Source: CAYHWW01 sp964360145 (lineage in GTDB: Bacteria; Bdellovibrionota; UBA1018; CAYHWW01). Taken from it: a DNA stretch of 54,189 nucleotides. The position numbers were made by a program, and so were the translations under genes. The stretch covers positions 1-54,189 of the forward strand of contig CAYHWW010000005.1 in NCBI GenBank assembly GCA_964360145.1, given 5' to 3'. Shown in pieces: positions 8,497-16,013 of this stretch; position 1 is the stretch's first letter; every line of letters starts with the position of its first letter. The notes under the pieces were generated by a model. The model was not told the DNA's origin. It did no database searches and saw nothing but the letters and a program-made list of their open reading frames with translations.

Positions 8497-9609
8497 ATGT
8501 CTCGCTTTATCGACGAAGCTACCATTCTTATCAAAGCTGGCAACGGCGGCAAAGGCGCCGTCAGCTGGCGCCGCGAGACCTATGAACCCATGGGCGGCCC
8601 CGCCGGGGGCGACGGCGGCAGGGGCGGCGACGTGTGGGCCGTGGCTCACTCTAATCTCGGCACCCTCATGGACCTGCGCTATAAGCGTAAATACGCCGCT
8701 GATAACGGCAAACCCGGTGGCGGCGCCAATAAGGCGGGCCCCGACGGCGAGGATACCATTGTGACTCTGCCCATCGGCAGCCGCATCACCGATGCAGAAA
8801 CCGGTGAATTCGTGGTGGAGATGACCAAGGCGGGGCAAAAAGTGCTGCTGGCCCAGGGTGGCCGCGGGGGCAAGGGCAACACCCATTTCAAATCCTCCAC
8901 CAACCAAGCACCTCGCTACTCCCAGCCCGGAGAAGAGGGCACTCAACGGGAATTGAAAGTCGAGCTGCGGCTTCTCGCTGATGTGGGCATCGTTGGTTAC
9001 CCCAATGCAGGGAAGAGCACGCTGATCTCAAAGATCTCCGCTGCCCGCCCCAAGATTGCATCCTACGCCTTCACCACGCTCACTCCCAACCTTGGAGTCG
9101 TGCGCCTGGGCCGGGATAAAGCAGCACCCACATTCGTCGTCGCCGACGTGCCAGGCCTCATCGAAGGCGCAAGCCTGGGCCGCGGCAAAGGCACCAAGTT
9201 CTTGAAGCACCTCGACAAGACTGATGTCCTCGTCCACCTCATCGACGGCGCCAAGCTCCTGAAGGAATACGGCGAGAACCACATAAAGCTCGCTGAAGCC
9301 ATCGTGCGCGACCGCGAGATCATCGACACGGAACTCTATACCTTCAGCACGAAACTTTCAGAGAAGCCCCAGCTCTTAGCCTTGAATAAATGCGAGCTTT
9401 TCAAGCCCGAGACGTTGATCGCCATCAAGAAAAAGCTCTCCCGCAAAAAGCGCTACAAGGACATTTTCTTCATCTCCGCCGCTGCCCACATCGGCCTCGA
9501 TGCCTTGCTTGCCGCCACGGCTGACGAACTCTACCGCATGAGGGGCTCCGACCCCCGCAAGCGCAACGTCACGAAAGCCGCCCTGCCCTACGAGATCGGC
9601 CGCTCGTGA
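8497..9609 (+). CDS. obgE: Obg family GTPase
   Basis: A 370-residue Obg GTPase, which binds the 50S subunit during late ribosome assembly and in stress responses. The glycine-rich Obg fold occupies residues 1-158 (GGKGAVSWRRE, GGDGGRGGDVW). The G domain follows with P-loop GYPNAGKST at 167-175, the switch II motif DVPGLIEGAS and a base-specificity motif in LALNKCEL. There is no long C-terminal domain. It is transcribed separately from rpmA because a terminator intervenes; no Shine-Dalgarno sequence is evident before the ATG at 8497. The stop overlaps the nadD start (GTGA at 9606-9609). Confidence 0.96.
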   Translation: MSRFIDEATILIKAGNGGKGAVSWRRETYEPMGGPAGGDGGRGGDVWAVAHSNLGTLMDLRYKRKYAADNGKPGGGANKAGPDGEDTIVTLPIGSRITDAETGEFVVEMTKAGQKVLLAQGGRGGKGNTHFKSSTNQAPRYSQPGEEGTQRELKVELRLLADVGIVGYPNAGKSTLISKISAARPKIASYAFTTLTPNLGVVRLGRDKAAPTFVVADVPGLIEGASLGRGKGTKFLKHLDKTDVLVHLIDGAKLLKEYGENHIKLAEAIVRDREIIDTELYTFSTKLSEKPQLLALNKCELFKPETLIAIKKKLSRKKRYKDIFFISAAAHIGLDALLAATADELYRMRGSDPRKRNVTKAALPYEIGRS

Positions 9610-10211
9610 TCGGGTTCTTCGGGGGCAGCTTCGACCCCTTTCACAACGCTCATCGAGTCCTGGCGGAAGCCGCCCTCAGTGAGCTTGGTTTAGAACGCCT
9701 GGTGGTCATGCCCACCAACCACCCTCCCCACCGAGAGCCCCTGCTCTTTTCCGCGGATGAACGACTCTTGCTCGCCCGGGCAGGACTGGAGGGCCTCCCA
9801 GGGGCGGAGGTATCCGATCTGGAAGTCCGAGCGAGTACCCCCCAATACACCTTTGAAACCCTCCAACAACTCAGCCAAGATACGAGTCGCCAAGACTGGG
9901 TGCTCTGCCTGGGGGCTGATAGCTTCCTCACCCTGGACCAGTGGCACAGGGCGGACGAACTCATGGCGCTCTACCCCTGCGCCGTGGCCCCCCGCGTGGG
10001 CATAGACCAAGCTGAGGTTCATGAGAAGACCCAGCAATGGGCCAAGCACAGGGGGCTGAGGGTTATTGAGCTCAAGACCCTCCTCCCAAGGGTATCCGCC
10101 ACAGAGGTACGACAGGCCCTGGGCCAGGGACGCATCCCCCAAAATCTGTTGCCTCCCAAGGTCAGTGCTTGTTTGAAATCCATGAGCCACCGTGTTAAAG
10201 CCGACCACTAA
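9606..10211 (+). CDS. nadD: Nicotinate-nucleotide adenylyltransferase
   Basis: A 201-residue nucleotidyltransferase that converts nicotinate mononucleotide and ATP to deamido-NAD. The N-terminal nucleotide-binding motif is GGSFDPFHNAH; the usual HxGH is HNAH here, with Ala replacing Gly but both histidines kept. The C-terminal ATP motif is VSATEVRQAL (the ISSTxxR equivalent). The substrate-loop segment PTNHPPHRE is also typical. The GTG start at 9606 overlaps the obgE stop, so translation is coupled. Confidence 0.93.
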   Translation: MIGFFGGSFDPFHNAHRVLAEAALSELGLERLVVMPTNHPPHREPLLFSADERLLLARAGLEGLPGAEVSDLEVRASTPQYTFETLQQLSQDTSRQDWVLCLGADSFLTLDQWHRADELMALYPCAVAPRVGIDQAEVHEKTQQWAKHRGLRVIELKTLLPRVSATEVRQALGQGRIPQNLLPPKVSACLKSMSHRVKADH

Positions 10212-10219
10212 ACTCTAGA

Positions 10220-10879
10220 ATGGATCTGGACTCAACTATGGCGACGAAAAAAGCAAAACCCTCCCGCTCTTCTAAACCCGTCAAAGGCAAAAAGACCGCC
10301 CCGAAAAAGACAGCTGTAAAGGTTGCTACCCGGGCTAAAAAACCCAGCGCCGCCGCTGCCGGCCGTCAACGGGATGCTGCTCGCAAAGCTGTACTGGCCC
10401 TCCGAGACCAAGTGAAGGCCGCAGGTACCTCGTCCCCCGCTGGATCTAGCACCGCTGAAGTGCTTACTCGAACCACTCCTGCCTCTACGCCTTCCACCCC
10501 CACTCCCCACGACCCCACACGGAACGTAGCCCTCCTCTGCGCCCGGGCGGTTATCGACAAAAAAGCCCAAAACACCATGATCCTGGAAGTGGGCTCCCGG
10601 GGTAGTTTCACCGATTACTTTCTCATCTCAAGCGGCACCAATGAAAAGCAAGTTCAAGCCATGGCTGACGAAGCCGTCACCAAGCTCAAGGCTCATGGCC
10701 TCATGCCCAAAGTGGAGGGCTATGAAGGAGGCCGTTGGATCCTGGTGGATGCTGGCGCCGTTGTGCTGCACCTCTTCCACGATGACATCCGCGGCTATTA
10801 CCGTATTGAAGACCTGTGGCGCGACGCGACCCGCGTGAACATCCCAGCGGACTACTACACAGCCGCTCAACTGGGCTGA
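10220..10879 (+). CDS. rsfS: Ribosomal silencing factor RsfS with a long basic N-terminal extension
   Basis: A 219-residue protein whose last about 120 residues are RsfS (Iojap), which binds bL14 and blocks 30S-50S joining in starvation. Diagnostic segments are DYFLISSGTNEKQVQAMAD, GYEGGRWILVDAG and HLFHDDIRGYYRIEDLW. Typical RsfS is 105-130 residues. Here the first about 95 residues are a low-complexity Lys/Ala/Pro/Thr stretch (KKTAPKKTAVKVATRAKK). ATG codons at 10220 and 10238 are both possible starts. It lies 8 bp after nadD and 16 bp before rlmH, the classical order. Confidence 0.93.
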   Translation: MDLDSTMATKKAKPSRSSKPVKGKKTAPKKTAVKVATRAKKPSAAAAGRQRDAARKAVLALRDQVKAAGTSSPAGSSTAEVLTRTTPASTPSTPTPHDPTRNVALLCARAVIDKKAQNTMILEVGSRGSFTDYFLISSGTNEKQVQAMADEAVTKLKAHGLMPKVEGYEGGRWILVDAGAVVLHLFHDDIRGYYRIEDLWRDATRVNIPADYYTAAQLG

Positions 10880-10895
10880 CCCACGGCGGCGCCCC

Positions 10896-11354
10896 ATGCG
10901 GCTCACCCTCATCACGCCAGCACGAATGAAGAGCGAGCCCTGCCGGGAACTCGTTGTTGAGTACGTCAAGCGCGCCAACCGCTATCGGCCCATGGCCCAT
11001 GAGGAGCTGAGCTTACCACGACAAAGCACGAGCCCCGAAAGCGCGGCCCTCGTACAGCGAATGGCCCGCGCCACGCCTCGCCACAAGCTCGTAATCCTGG
11101 ATGAACGGGGCAAGCTCATGGACAGCCGCAAATTCGCGGAGACCTTGGAGCGCTGGCGAGATGATTCCGTGGGCGAAGTGCTCTTCGCGGTGGGCGGCCC
11201 CCACGGCTACAGCGAAGAACTGAAGAAACAAGCCCACATGCTCTGGTCACTGTCACCCCTGACCATGCCCCATGAACTGGCTGCCACCGTGGCCGCGGAG
11301 CAAATCTACAGGGCGCTCACCCTCATGGCGGGGCATCCGTACCACAATGATTAA
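10896..11354 (+). CDS. rlmH: 23S rRNA pseudouridine-1915 N3-methyltransferase
   Basis: A 152-residue SPOUT-class methyltransferase that methylates pseudouridine 1915 of 23S rRNA on assembled 70S ribosomes. The trefoil-knot SAM-binding segment is visible as FAVGGPHGYSEELKKQA, followed by SLSPLTMPHELA and the C-terminal EQIYRALTLMAGHPYH, which is close to the family consensus. Length is normal. Its TAA overlaps the stop codon of the convergent GST gene (TTAA at 11351-11354), so there is no room for a terminator between the genes. Confidence 0.96.
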   Translation: MRLTLITPARMKSEPCRELVVEYVKRANRYRPMAHEELSLPRQSTSPESAALVQRMARATPRHKLVILDERGKLMDSRKFAETLERWRDDSVGEVLFAVGGPHGYSEELKKQAHMLWSLSPLTMPHELAATVAAEQIYRALTLMAGHPYHND

Positions 11355-11980
11355 CGGATCAGTCGCTCTGCCTTCATGGCACTGACAACTCCGGAGCGCT
11401 CTTGCACCTTGGCAAGATAGGCCTTCACGGCGGAGAACGGCGTGAGATCGAAGCCCGTGTAGTTGGACCAGCTCAAGATGGTGAAGAGATAGGCATCAGC
11501 CACGGTGAAGTGGTCACCCATGATCCAGGGATGTTGGGCGAGCTTGCCTTCGATGATGGCAAGGCGGAACGCGAGTTCCTTCTTCGCCCAATCCTTGATT
11601 TGCCCCTGGGCCTGGGGGCTCTCTGCCATGGCCTCAGCCCCACCGAAAAGGGGGCCAAAGCCCTTGTGGAGCTCGGTGGCGATGAAGTTCAGGCACTCTT
11701 GGAGGCGTACCCGCTCCCAGGTGCCCGCCTTAGGGACAAGGCCACTCTCGGGCTTGAGGTCGGCGAGGTACTGGAGAATTGCGGCGACCTCAGTGAGGGT
11801 TTCGCCGTTGTCTAGCTGGAGGACGGGCACGGCCCCCATGGGGTTGACCTTATGGAAATCAGGGGGAATGCCGTCGGCCTTCATGATGTCGATGCGGACT
11901 AACTCGTGGGGGATGGCGAGTTCTTCGAGAACAATATGAGGAGCGAGGGAACAGGCGGCTTTGGAGTAGTAGAGTTTCAT
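11351..11980 (-). CDS. Glutathione S-transferase
   Basis: A 209-residue GST of the bacterial beta-like type. The thioredoxin-fold N-terminus is MKLYYSKAACSLAPHIVLEE, with the Ser/Cys cluster at residues 6-11 that activates glutathione in beta-class enzymes. VNPMGAVPVLQLDNGETLTEVAAI contains the cis-Pro and the GSH-contacting ET motif. The all-alpha C-terminal domain has the N-capping-box-like GDHFTVADAYLF. It probably detoxifies electrophiles; the substrate is unknown. The start is the ATG at 11980, where the family N-terminus begins; the longer open frame upstream runs through a tRNA gene and is not coding. Confidence 0.93.
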   Translation of the reverse strand: MKLYYSKAACSLAPHIVLEELAIPHELVRIDIMKADGIPPDFHKVNPMGAVPVLQLDNGETLTEVAAILQYLADLKPESGLVPKAGTWERVRLQECLNFIATELHKGFGPLFGGAEAMAESPQAQGQIKDWAKKELAFRLAIIEGKLAQHPWIMGDHFTVADAYLFTILSWSNYTGFDLTPFSAVKAYLAKVQERSGVVSAMKAERLIR

Positions 11981-12040
11981 CACAGCTGAGAGGACGCCCC
12001 TTTTCGCGCTCTGTCGAGGGCTCACGAGCGAGGTTAAGCG

Positions 12041-12069
12041 TTGACACTGACGTGTGGCGGACTTATAAA
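12041..12069 (+). promoter_or_regulatory. Promoter of tRNA-fMet copy 1
   Basis: A consensus sigma-70 promoter: TTGACA (12041-12046), 17-base spacer, TATAAA (12064-12069). The predicted start falls about 10 bases before the mature tRNA. Confidence 0.8.
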
Positions 12070-12086
12070 ATCTGACCAGTTTATGA

Positions 12087-12163
<77 letters not shown>

Positions 12164-12178
12164 ACTTAATAAGTAGTG

Positions 12179-12216
12179 AAATCGGGATGTTAGATGAGAA
12201 TCTGGCCTCCCGATTT
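12179..12216 (+). terminator. Hairpin after tRNA-fMet copy 1
   Basis: A 9-bp stem (12179-12187 with 12208-12216) followed by a T-rich stretch. It differs in sequence from the terminator after copy 2. Confidence 0.6.
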
Positions 12217-12226
12217 TGCTTTTTAA

Positions 12227-12370
12227 AAGGCCGGTGAGTACCGCGTCTTTTACGTCATCCGCGTTGGCGATGCGATCTACGTCGTCCACGCCACGCAAAA
12301 GAAGAAACAGGAATTGGATCGTAAAACGCAAAGCCTTCTTAAAGAACGCATTCAGAGGTTGGGAATATGA
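12227..12370 (+). pseudogene. 5'-truncated HigB/Gp49-like toxin remnant
   Basis: Reading from a TAA at 12224-12226 to the TGA at 12368-12370 gives about 47 residues (EYRVFYVIRVGDAIYVV, then KKKQELDRKTQSLLKERI). This matches the C-terminal half of phage-derived Gp49-like/HigB toxins (DUF891, RelE superfamily), which are mRNA interferases of 100-120 residues. The N-terminal half is missing; the terminator of tRNA-fMet copy 1 lies directly upstream. The stop overlaps the antitoxin ATG (ATGA at 12367-12370), preserving the usual toxin-antitoxin coupling. The toxin should be inactive. Confidence 0.75.
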
Positions 12371-12684
12371 AAAAGAAATCCGCAAAAAATGACGCTGTAC
12401 GATTCAAGTCCGCAAAGGATTTCGGCGAGAGCCTTGGCCTTTCCGCCCTCGACATGGAGATGATCCGCCAGAAAAAGGCGCTCATCGAAAAACTGAAAGC
12501 CGCTAGGGCTCGCCTCGGCCTGTCTCAAGCCGCCGTTGCTCACAAAGTGGGCAGCTTGCAGCCCGCCATTGCCCGCATGGAGTCTGGGCAAGTGAGCCAG
12601 GTGAGCATGGATTTTCTGATGAAGGTGGCTCTTGCCCTGGGCGTGGCTGTGCGGATCCAGGCGCCTAAGGGGCTGGCGGCCTGA
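12367..12684 (+). CDS. XRE-family antitoxin (HigA-like), orphaned
   Basis: A 105-residue helix-turn-helix protein. The HTH is centred on residues about 45-75 (ARARLGLSQAAVAHKVG, then LQPAIARMESG). The C-terminal strand LGVAVRIQAP is typical of HigA/XRE antitoxins that partner DUF891 toxins. It would bind and neutralise the toxin and repress its own promoter, but the toxin gene upstream is truncated. With the toxin promoter lost, expression may come from read-through of tRNA-fMet copy 1. A nearly identical C-terminal motif survives as a scrap at 15960-15995. Confidence 0.82.
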   Translation: MKKKSAKNDAVRFKSAKDFGESLGLSALDMEMIRQKKALIEKLKAARARLGLSQAAVAHKVGSLQPAIARMESGQVSQVSMDFLMKVALALGVAVRIQAPKGLAA

Positions 12685-12823
12685 GATATCAGCCGGCTGC
12701 CAGCTCTTGAGAGCAAAGGCATCCCGAGCGACCTCTGCTCTGAAAACATTGGTTATAAATCTTGTAGATCGTATGAGATGCATAGATGATTTAACGACTG
12801 AATCTTTAGTAAAGTGAGGAAGA

Positions 12824-13417
12824 ATGAAAAGAGAATACTTCATTGGTATCGTCACCCTGCTCAGTGTTGGTGGTTTTGCTAAGACTGCGCTTGGAGCATA
12901 CCCCACCCCTTGTGTTGATATGACGGAGGAGGCAAGGCGCAGCGCACCTGTCGGGTCTGTTTGCCTGACGAGTAGAGGCTATGTGTTTCAACGCATCACT
13001 GACGAAGCAATAGGTGCTGCCTGGGTCGATCTAGCATCTGGTGTTCGATGGATGGCGGATCGTCAGGAGGACGTATACTCCAACGACGGTGGTCGTATTG
13101 AGAATGGAGTGATCATTGGTTCTCCGGCAGATCAAGATTGCCGAGATTCAGGTGGAAGATTGCCGTCGCGGGTGGAGTTCGCGCTGGCGGAAAGCCATGG
13201 ATTCCGGGAAGTTCTGTTGGGAATGAGGAAGAGCTCTCCGTGGGGGTCAGGGTCTCTTTCGTTCTGGTCCTCTTCTTTTCATTCCACCGACGAGCTTGGT
13301 TACACTTACTCCTACGTATTTGGCAGCTATGATGGCTGTTCCAGCTGCAACGCTAGAACTACCAGCGTAAATCACCACACTGCCGTCCGTTGTGTGGCGC
13401 AAGTACCAAATGAGTAA
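12824..13417 (+). CDS. Secreted DUF1566/Lcl-like protein
   Basis: A 197-residue exported protein. Residues 1-24 form a signal peptide ending near ALGA. The body resembles DUF1566 (Lcl C-terminal) domains: AAWVDLASGVRWMAD (the T/S-x-LxW core), CRDSGGRLPSRVEFALAE and FWSSSFHS, ending with a CVAQV strand. DUF1566 proteins are surface or secreted and some bind polysaccharide, but the role is generally unknown. The start is the ATG at 12824, directly after GAGGAAGA. It stands alone between the orphan antitoxin and the convergent lipoprotein gene, in lower-GC DNA than the core genes. Confidence 0.72.
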   Translation: MKREYFIGIVTLLSVGGFAKTALGAYPTPCVDMTEEARRSAPVGSVCLTSRGYVFQRITDEAIGAAWVDLASGVRWMADRQEDVYSNDGGRIENGVIIGSPADQDCRDSGGRLPSRVEFALAESHGFREVLLGMRKSSPWGSGSLSFWSSSFHSTDELGYTYSYVFGSYDGCSSCNARTTSVNHHTAVRCVAQVPNE

Positions 13418-13510
13418 ATCCCTAATTTTGTGAGCGCGCATCCGCTCAGGGCGATCAAATAGATGCTGACCAGGGCGAGCCCCATTCAGGTCGGCCTTGC
13501 GGGGAGCGGA

Positions 13511-14338
13511 TTAAAGCTCAACCCTGCGAATAAACTTTCCCTTCTTGAGATCGTCCCTGCAGGCAAACGTCTCCTGAAAGGCCCGAATGCCGTTTGCTAC
13601 GATTTGAAGAGTGATTTCCTCCTGTTCATCCGCTGCATGATCGCCACACTGCAGGGATACATATCTGATTCGCTTACTCTCCCTCAAAAGCCTCCATGCT
13701 GCTGGCGCTAGCACAAGAGGCGTATGAGGTGACTTCACCGTCCCAAATGCGTGAAGCACATGATTTTTGCCAGCTTTAGTGACGCCAAGCAGCACCGCAC
13801 TCCTATGGCCGCAAGGTCCTGCCCCCACCTGGAGAACAAATTCAGAGGACCATCCGTCATGGTTGTAATCCGCTATGTTCATGATCTTGACCGGAGGCCG
13901 GTTCCGAATTGTTTCTGGTGCTGGTGGGGTTGCTGAAAAGTCAGCCTCTTCCGCGGGCCAATGCTGAAACACAGCGTCGGTCTCATCCTGTGCTAAGTCA
14001 GCACCATTAAATAACGGTGCTAGATGAAATCGCTGAATTTCCCTTCCATCACGGATCCTCGCTAAATCCGCAGGGCCATATTCAGCGTAGGAAAATTCGG
14101 AGCATGGACATGTTTGGGAATCCTCGCTCTTGATTGCGCATGCCTCCTTCGGTTTCGCTGTCCATTCTAGACGCCATGTCTCATGAGCGCCTCCATACGC
14201 AACCTGCGCTTCTTCCCGAAGAATATGAACAGGGCTGACTGCACTTGGAAGGCTCTCGGAATGTGGTTCCTTCTGGGCGCAACTCACTGTGGCCAGAAGA
14301 AAAGTAATGATCGAAAAATTCAATTGAATAGGTCTCAT
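13511..14338 (-). CDS. Putative lipoprotein with a DxNxDG calcium-loop-like motif
   Basis: A 275-residue protein that I do not recognise. The N-terminus has a hydrophobic segment and a possible, non-ideal lipobox (LLATVSC). DYNHDGWSSEFVLQ resembles the calcium-binding loop of FG-GAP or EF-hand-like repeats, and several cysteines could form disulfides. Its ATG at 14338 overlaps the stop of the HTH frame (ATGA at 14335-14338), making it the fourth gene of a tightly coupled minus-strand operon headed by a nucleotidyltransferase. Why an exported protein would be coupled to a toxin-antitoxin-like unit is unclear. Confidence 0.6.
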   Translation of the reverse strand: MRPIQLNFSIITFLLATVSCAQKEPHSESLPSAVSPVHILREEAQVAYGGAHETWRLEWTAKPKEACAIKSEDSQTCPCSEFSYAEYGPADLARIRDGREIQRFHLAPLFNGADLAQDETDAVFQHWPAEEADFSATPPAPETIRNRPPVKIMNIADYNHDGWSSEFVLQVGAGPCGHRSAVLLGVTKAGKNHVLHAFGTVKSPHTPLVLAPAAWRLLRESKRIRYVSLQCGDHAADEQEEITLQIVANGIRAFQETFACRDDLKKGKFIRRVEL

Positions 14339-14578
14339 TTTAGATTTCTTAGTTTATCGGGGTCACATCCCAATATCTGGGCCAACTTCTCCGCAAGATC
14401 CTTCGTCAGATCAAGCCGACTGCGCATGAGCCCGAAGGCCTGATCGTCTGAAATCCCAAGTGCGTACGAGTTTATGCTTGCGCGTGAAAAACAGCCTCCG
14501 CAGCAACGAGCCAAGGCCAGCACGCTTGATGTGCTCTTGAATTTCTTCCGCTGACAGCTGCTCATTCAATAAACTCAT
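14335..14578 (-). pseudogene. HTH antitoxin-like gene, probably frameshifted
   Basis: Two frames share one small gene. From the ATG at 14578, coupled by ATGA to the upstream gene, the protein begins MSLLNEQLSAEEIQEHIKRA and then goes out of frame. From about 14510 onward a second frame gives SYALGISDDQAFGLMRSR and LTKDLAEKLAQILGCDP, the C-terminal part of a HigA-type HTH. The simplest reading is one frameshift near 14490-14515. An alternative is that translation starts at the ATG at 14565 in the second frame, giving 76 residues. Assembly error or programmed frameshifting cannot be excluded. Confidence 0.55.
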
Positions 14579-15273
14579 GTCACCCCCCTAAATAACGCCA
14601 ACAGTCCCGCCTCCTGAAGGGCATTCCAATTGCGATAGGCCGTTTCTGTAGAACAGCAAAGGGCTTTCCCCGCCTGGTACGATGTCTTCGCAGTGCCCAG
14701 CAGCATCACCGTCGCCACATCGGCGCGCCAATTGGTCCCGAAGAGCGTTCGCATGCGAAGCCACAGGCAACCCGCCACCGCATCGGCGCGGGGACGGATC
14801 TTTTTGGGATCCGCCGCCTCGGAGTGGGGGATACTGATCCCAAAGGCATCAAAACCCTTATCAACACCGGCCTTCTCCGCCTGCAGCTGATCGAGTCGTG
14901 ATGTTTCAAAGCGCGGCATTGGCGATCCCAGTCTTTTTTTCACATACTCCACAACAGTGCTCCAACGGCGATCGCCAGACACATCAACCTGATGGCTAGC
15001 GACGCCCCCCAGCCACGCAAGTTCACTGGCGGGTAAATCTGCAGCCAAGGCCTTGACCCTTTCCACATGTACGAGATCACCAAAGGAGCTCAACCAGGCC
15101 AGAACCAGCTTGAGCAGTTTCCGATCACCTTGAAACTCCCGGAGCGAGGCGATCAAAGTCCGCTCTGGATCCGCGTTCTTCGCACGCGACTCATTGGCGG
15201 CGAACGCGATGCCAAGGTTTTCCCAGGCATCGCGAAGCGAATCAACGGTCGGCGGAGAAGGTTTTTTAGCCAT
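14575..15273 (-). CDS. Protein with C-terminal winged-helix-like region, partner of a nucleotidyltransferase
   Basis: A 232-residue protein without a family I can name. The C-terminus (AKTSYQAGKALCCSTETAYRNW, then LQEAGLLALF; first part residues about 190-212) looks like a winged-helix DNA-binding fold. The rest is helical. The start is the ATG at 15273, which overlaps the nucleotidyltransferase gene by 8 bp; its own stop overlaps the HTH gene by ATGA. Pairing a winged-helix protein with a nucleotidyltransferase recalls AbiE-type toxin-antitoxin systems, where AbiEi is the wHTH antitoxin, but there the wHTH is N-terminal and the gene order is reversed. The functional link is inference. Confidence 0.6.
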   Translation of the reverse strand: MAKKPSPPTVDSLRDAWENLGIAFAANESRAKNADPERTLIASLREFQGDRKLLKLVLAWLSSFGDLVHVERVKALAADLPASELAWLGGVASHQVDVSGDRRWSTVVEYVKKRLGSPMPRFETSRLDQLQAEKAGVDKGFDAFGISIPHSEAADPKKIRPRADAVAGCLWLRMRTLFGTNWRADVATVMLLGTAKTSYQAGKALCCSTETAYRNWNALQEAGLLALFRGVT

Positions 15274-15787
15274 GACCAAGCCTCCGCCTGACTTCGGCGA
15301 TGCATTCTGAAACGATCCTTGGCCAAATCTCAGAGCCATCGCGCTCCAGAGTCCAAGACTCGGCAAACTTCAATTCCGCTGATGTAGGCTTAAGACGCAC
15401 GAGATCAGGAACATCATCCGTTCGGCATGCGGCTGCATAGAGTTTGGTGCAGATGAGATCGCTGCGCCCTATGGACCGGACAAGCAGTGCATCACCCTGA
15501 AAAACTTCCGTGCATCGCTCTTCCCAATCTCGTGGCAGTTCCTTAACCAACGTGCGCGGCCCGTTGTTGAGCCATCCTTCGGCCAATCCCAAGCGCTTGC
15601 CCACTCGCTTGGCGGCTTCTAACAACTCAGCATCTAGGAGGGGATCGAGAACATCCACATCACGGGTCTCACGGGCGATTACGCCCATGGCAATGAGCGC
15701 CGCACCACCGCAAATCACTAAATCCCTTTGCAGGCCAAGAGTGTGGAGCTCGTGATCCAGTGCTCGAAATACGGCGTTCGTATCCAT
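15266..15787 (-). CDS. DUF6036/AbiEii-like nucleotidyltransferase
   Basis: A 173-residue protein of the minimal nucleotidyltransferase type. VICGGAALIAMGVIARETRDVDVLDP (residues about 24-49) carries the GG and the TxDVDV acidic motif used for metal binding. KLYAAACRTDDVPDL resembles the conserved KLxAxxxRxxxxDxxDL region of DUF6036 and AbiEii proteins. Relatives are toxins in type IV-like systems or antibiotic-type nucleotidyltransferases. The start is the ATG at 15787, immediately downstream of a promoter buried in an inverted repeat. It heads a four-gene overlapping operon with the wHTH protein, the HTH gene and a lipoprotein. Confidence 0.72.
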   Translation of the reverse strand: MDTNAVFRALDHELHTLGLQRDLVICGGAALIAMGVIARETRDVDVLDPLLDAELLEAAKRVGKRLGLAEGWLNNGPRTLVKELPRDWEERCTEVFQGDALLVRSIGRSDLICTKLYAAACRTDDVPDLVRLKPTSAELKFAESWTLERDGSEIWPRIVSECIAEVRRRLGHG

Positions 15788-15790
15788 ACT

Positions 15791-15823
15791 TATATTGTAT
15801 ATCCCATATACTGTATAAGTCAA
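15791..15823 (-). promoter_or_regulatory. Promoter with embedded palindromic operator for the nucleotidyltransferase operon
   Basis: Reading leftward: TTGACT (15823-15818), 18-base spacer, TACAAT (15799-15794). An inverted repeat of 12-bp arms (15791-15802 and 15806-15817, 10 of 12 pairs, 3-base centre) covers the spacer and the -10 box. That is the expected layout for autorepression by one of the operon's HTH proteins. Confidence 0.7.
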
Positions 15824-15859
15824 TATGTAGAAAGACGTTTAAATACTGGCACTCATGCG

Positions 15860-15912
15860 TGTTCTTCACCGCAGGATTGATCTGCTCAACGTAGCTGATC
15901 AGCTCGATGCAT
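15860..15912 (-). pseudogene. Scrap of an XRE antitoxin C-terminus
   Basis: Translated leftward, this stretch gives ELISYVEQINPAVK, close to LIAYNEQINPKVAF at the C-terminus of the antitoxin at 21273-21578. Fifteen bases are identical between the two sites (15874-15888 and 21300-21314). A stop codon lies just before the matching segment, so only a remnant survives. Confidence 0.6.
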
Positions 15913-15959
15913 TACCGATGCATTACGGAGTTCCGAAGCTAACCGCATGTAGTGCGCCC

Positions 15960-16002
15960 CGGCAGTTGGGCGTTGCTGTACGAATTCAGGCACCGATCAG
16001 AG
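15960..16002 (+). pseudogene. Scrap of a second XRE antitoxin C-terminus
   Basis: Codons from 15960 give RQLGVAVRIQAPIR, matching LGVAVRIQAPKG at the end of the antitoxin at 12367-12684. It is on the opposite strand to the neighbouring scrap. The 316-bp gap 15788-16103 therefore holds an operator, two antitoxin remnants and a perfect inverted repeat, but no intact gene. Confidence 0.55.
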
Positions 16003-16013
16003 ACAGTCGCTCA

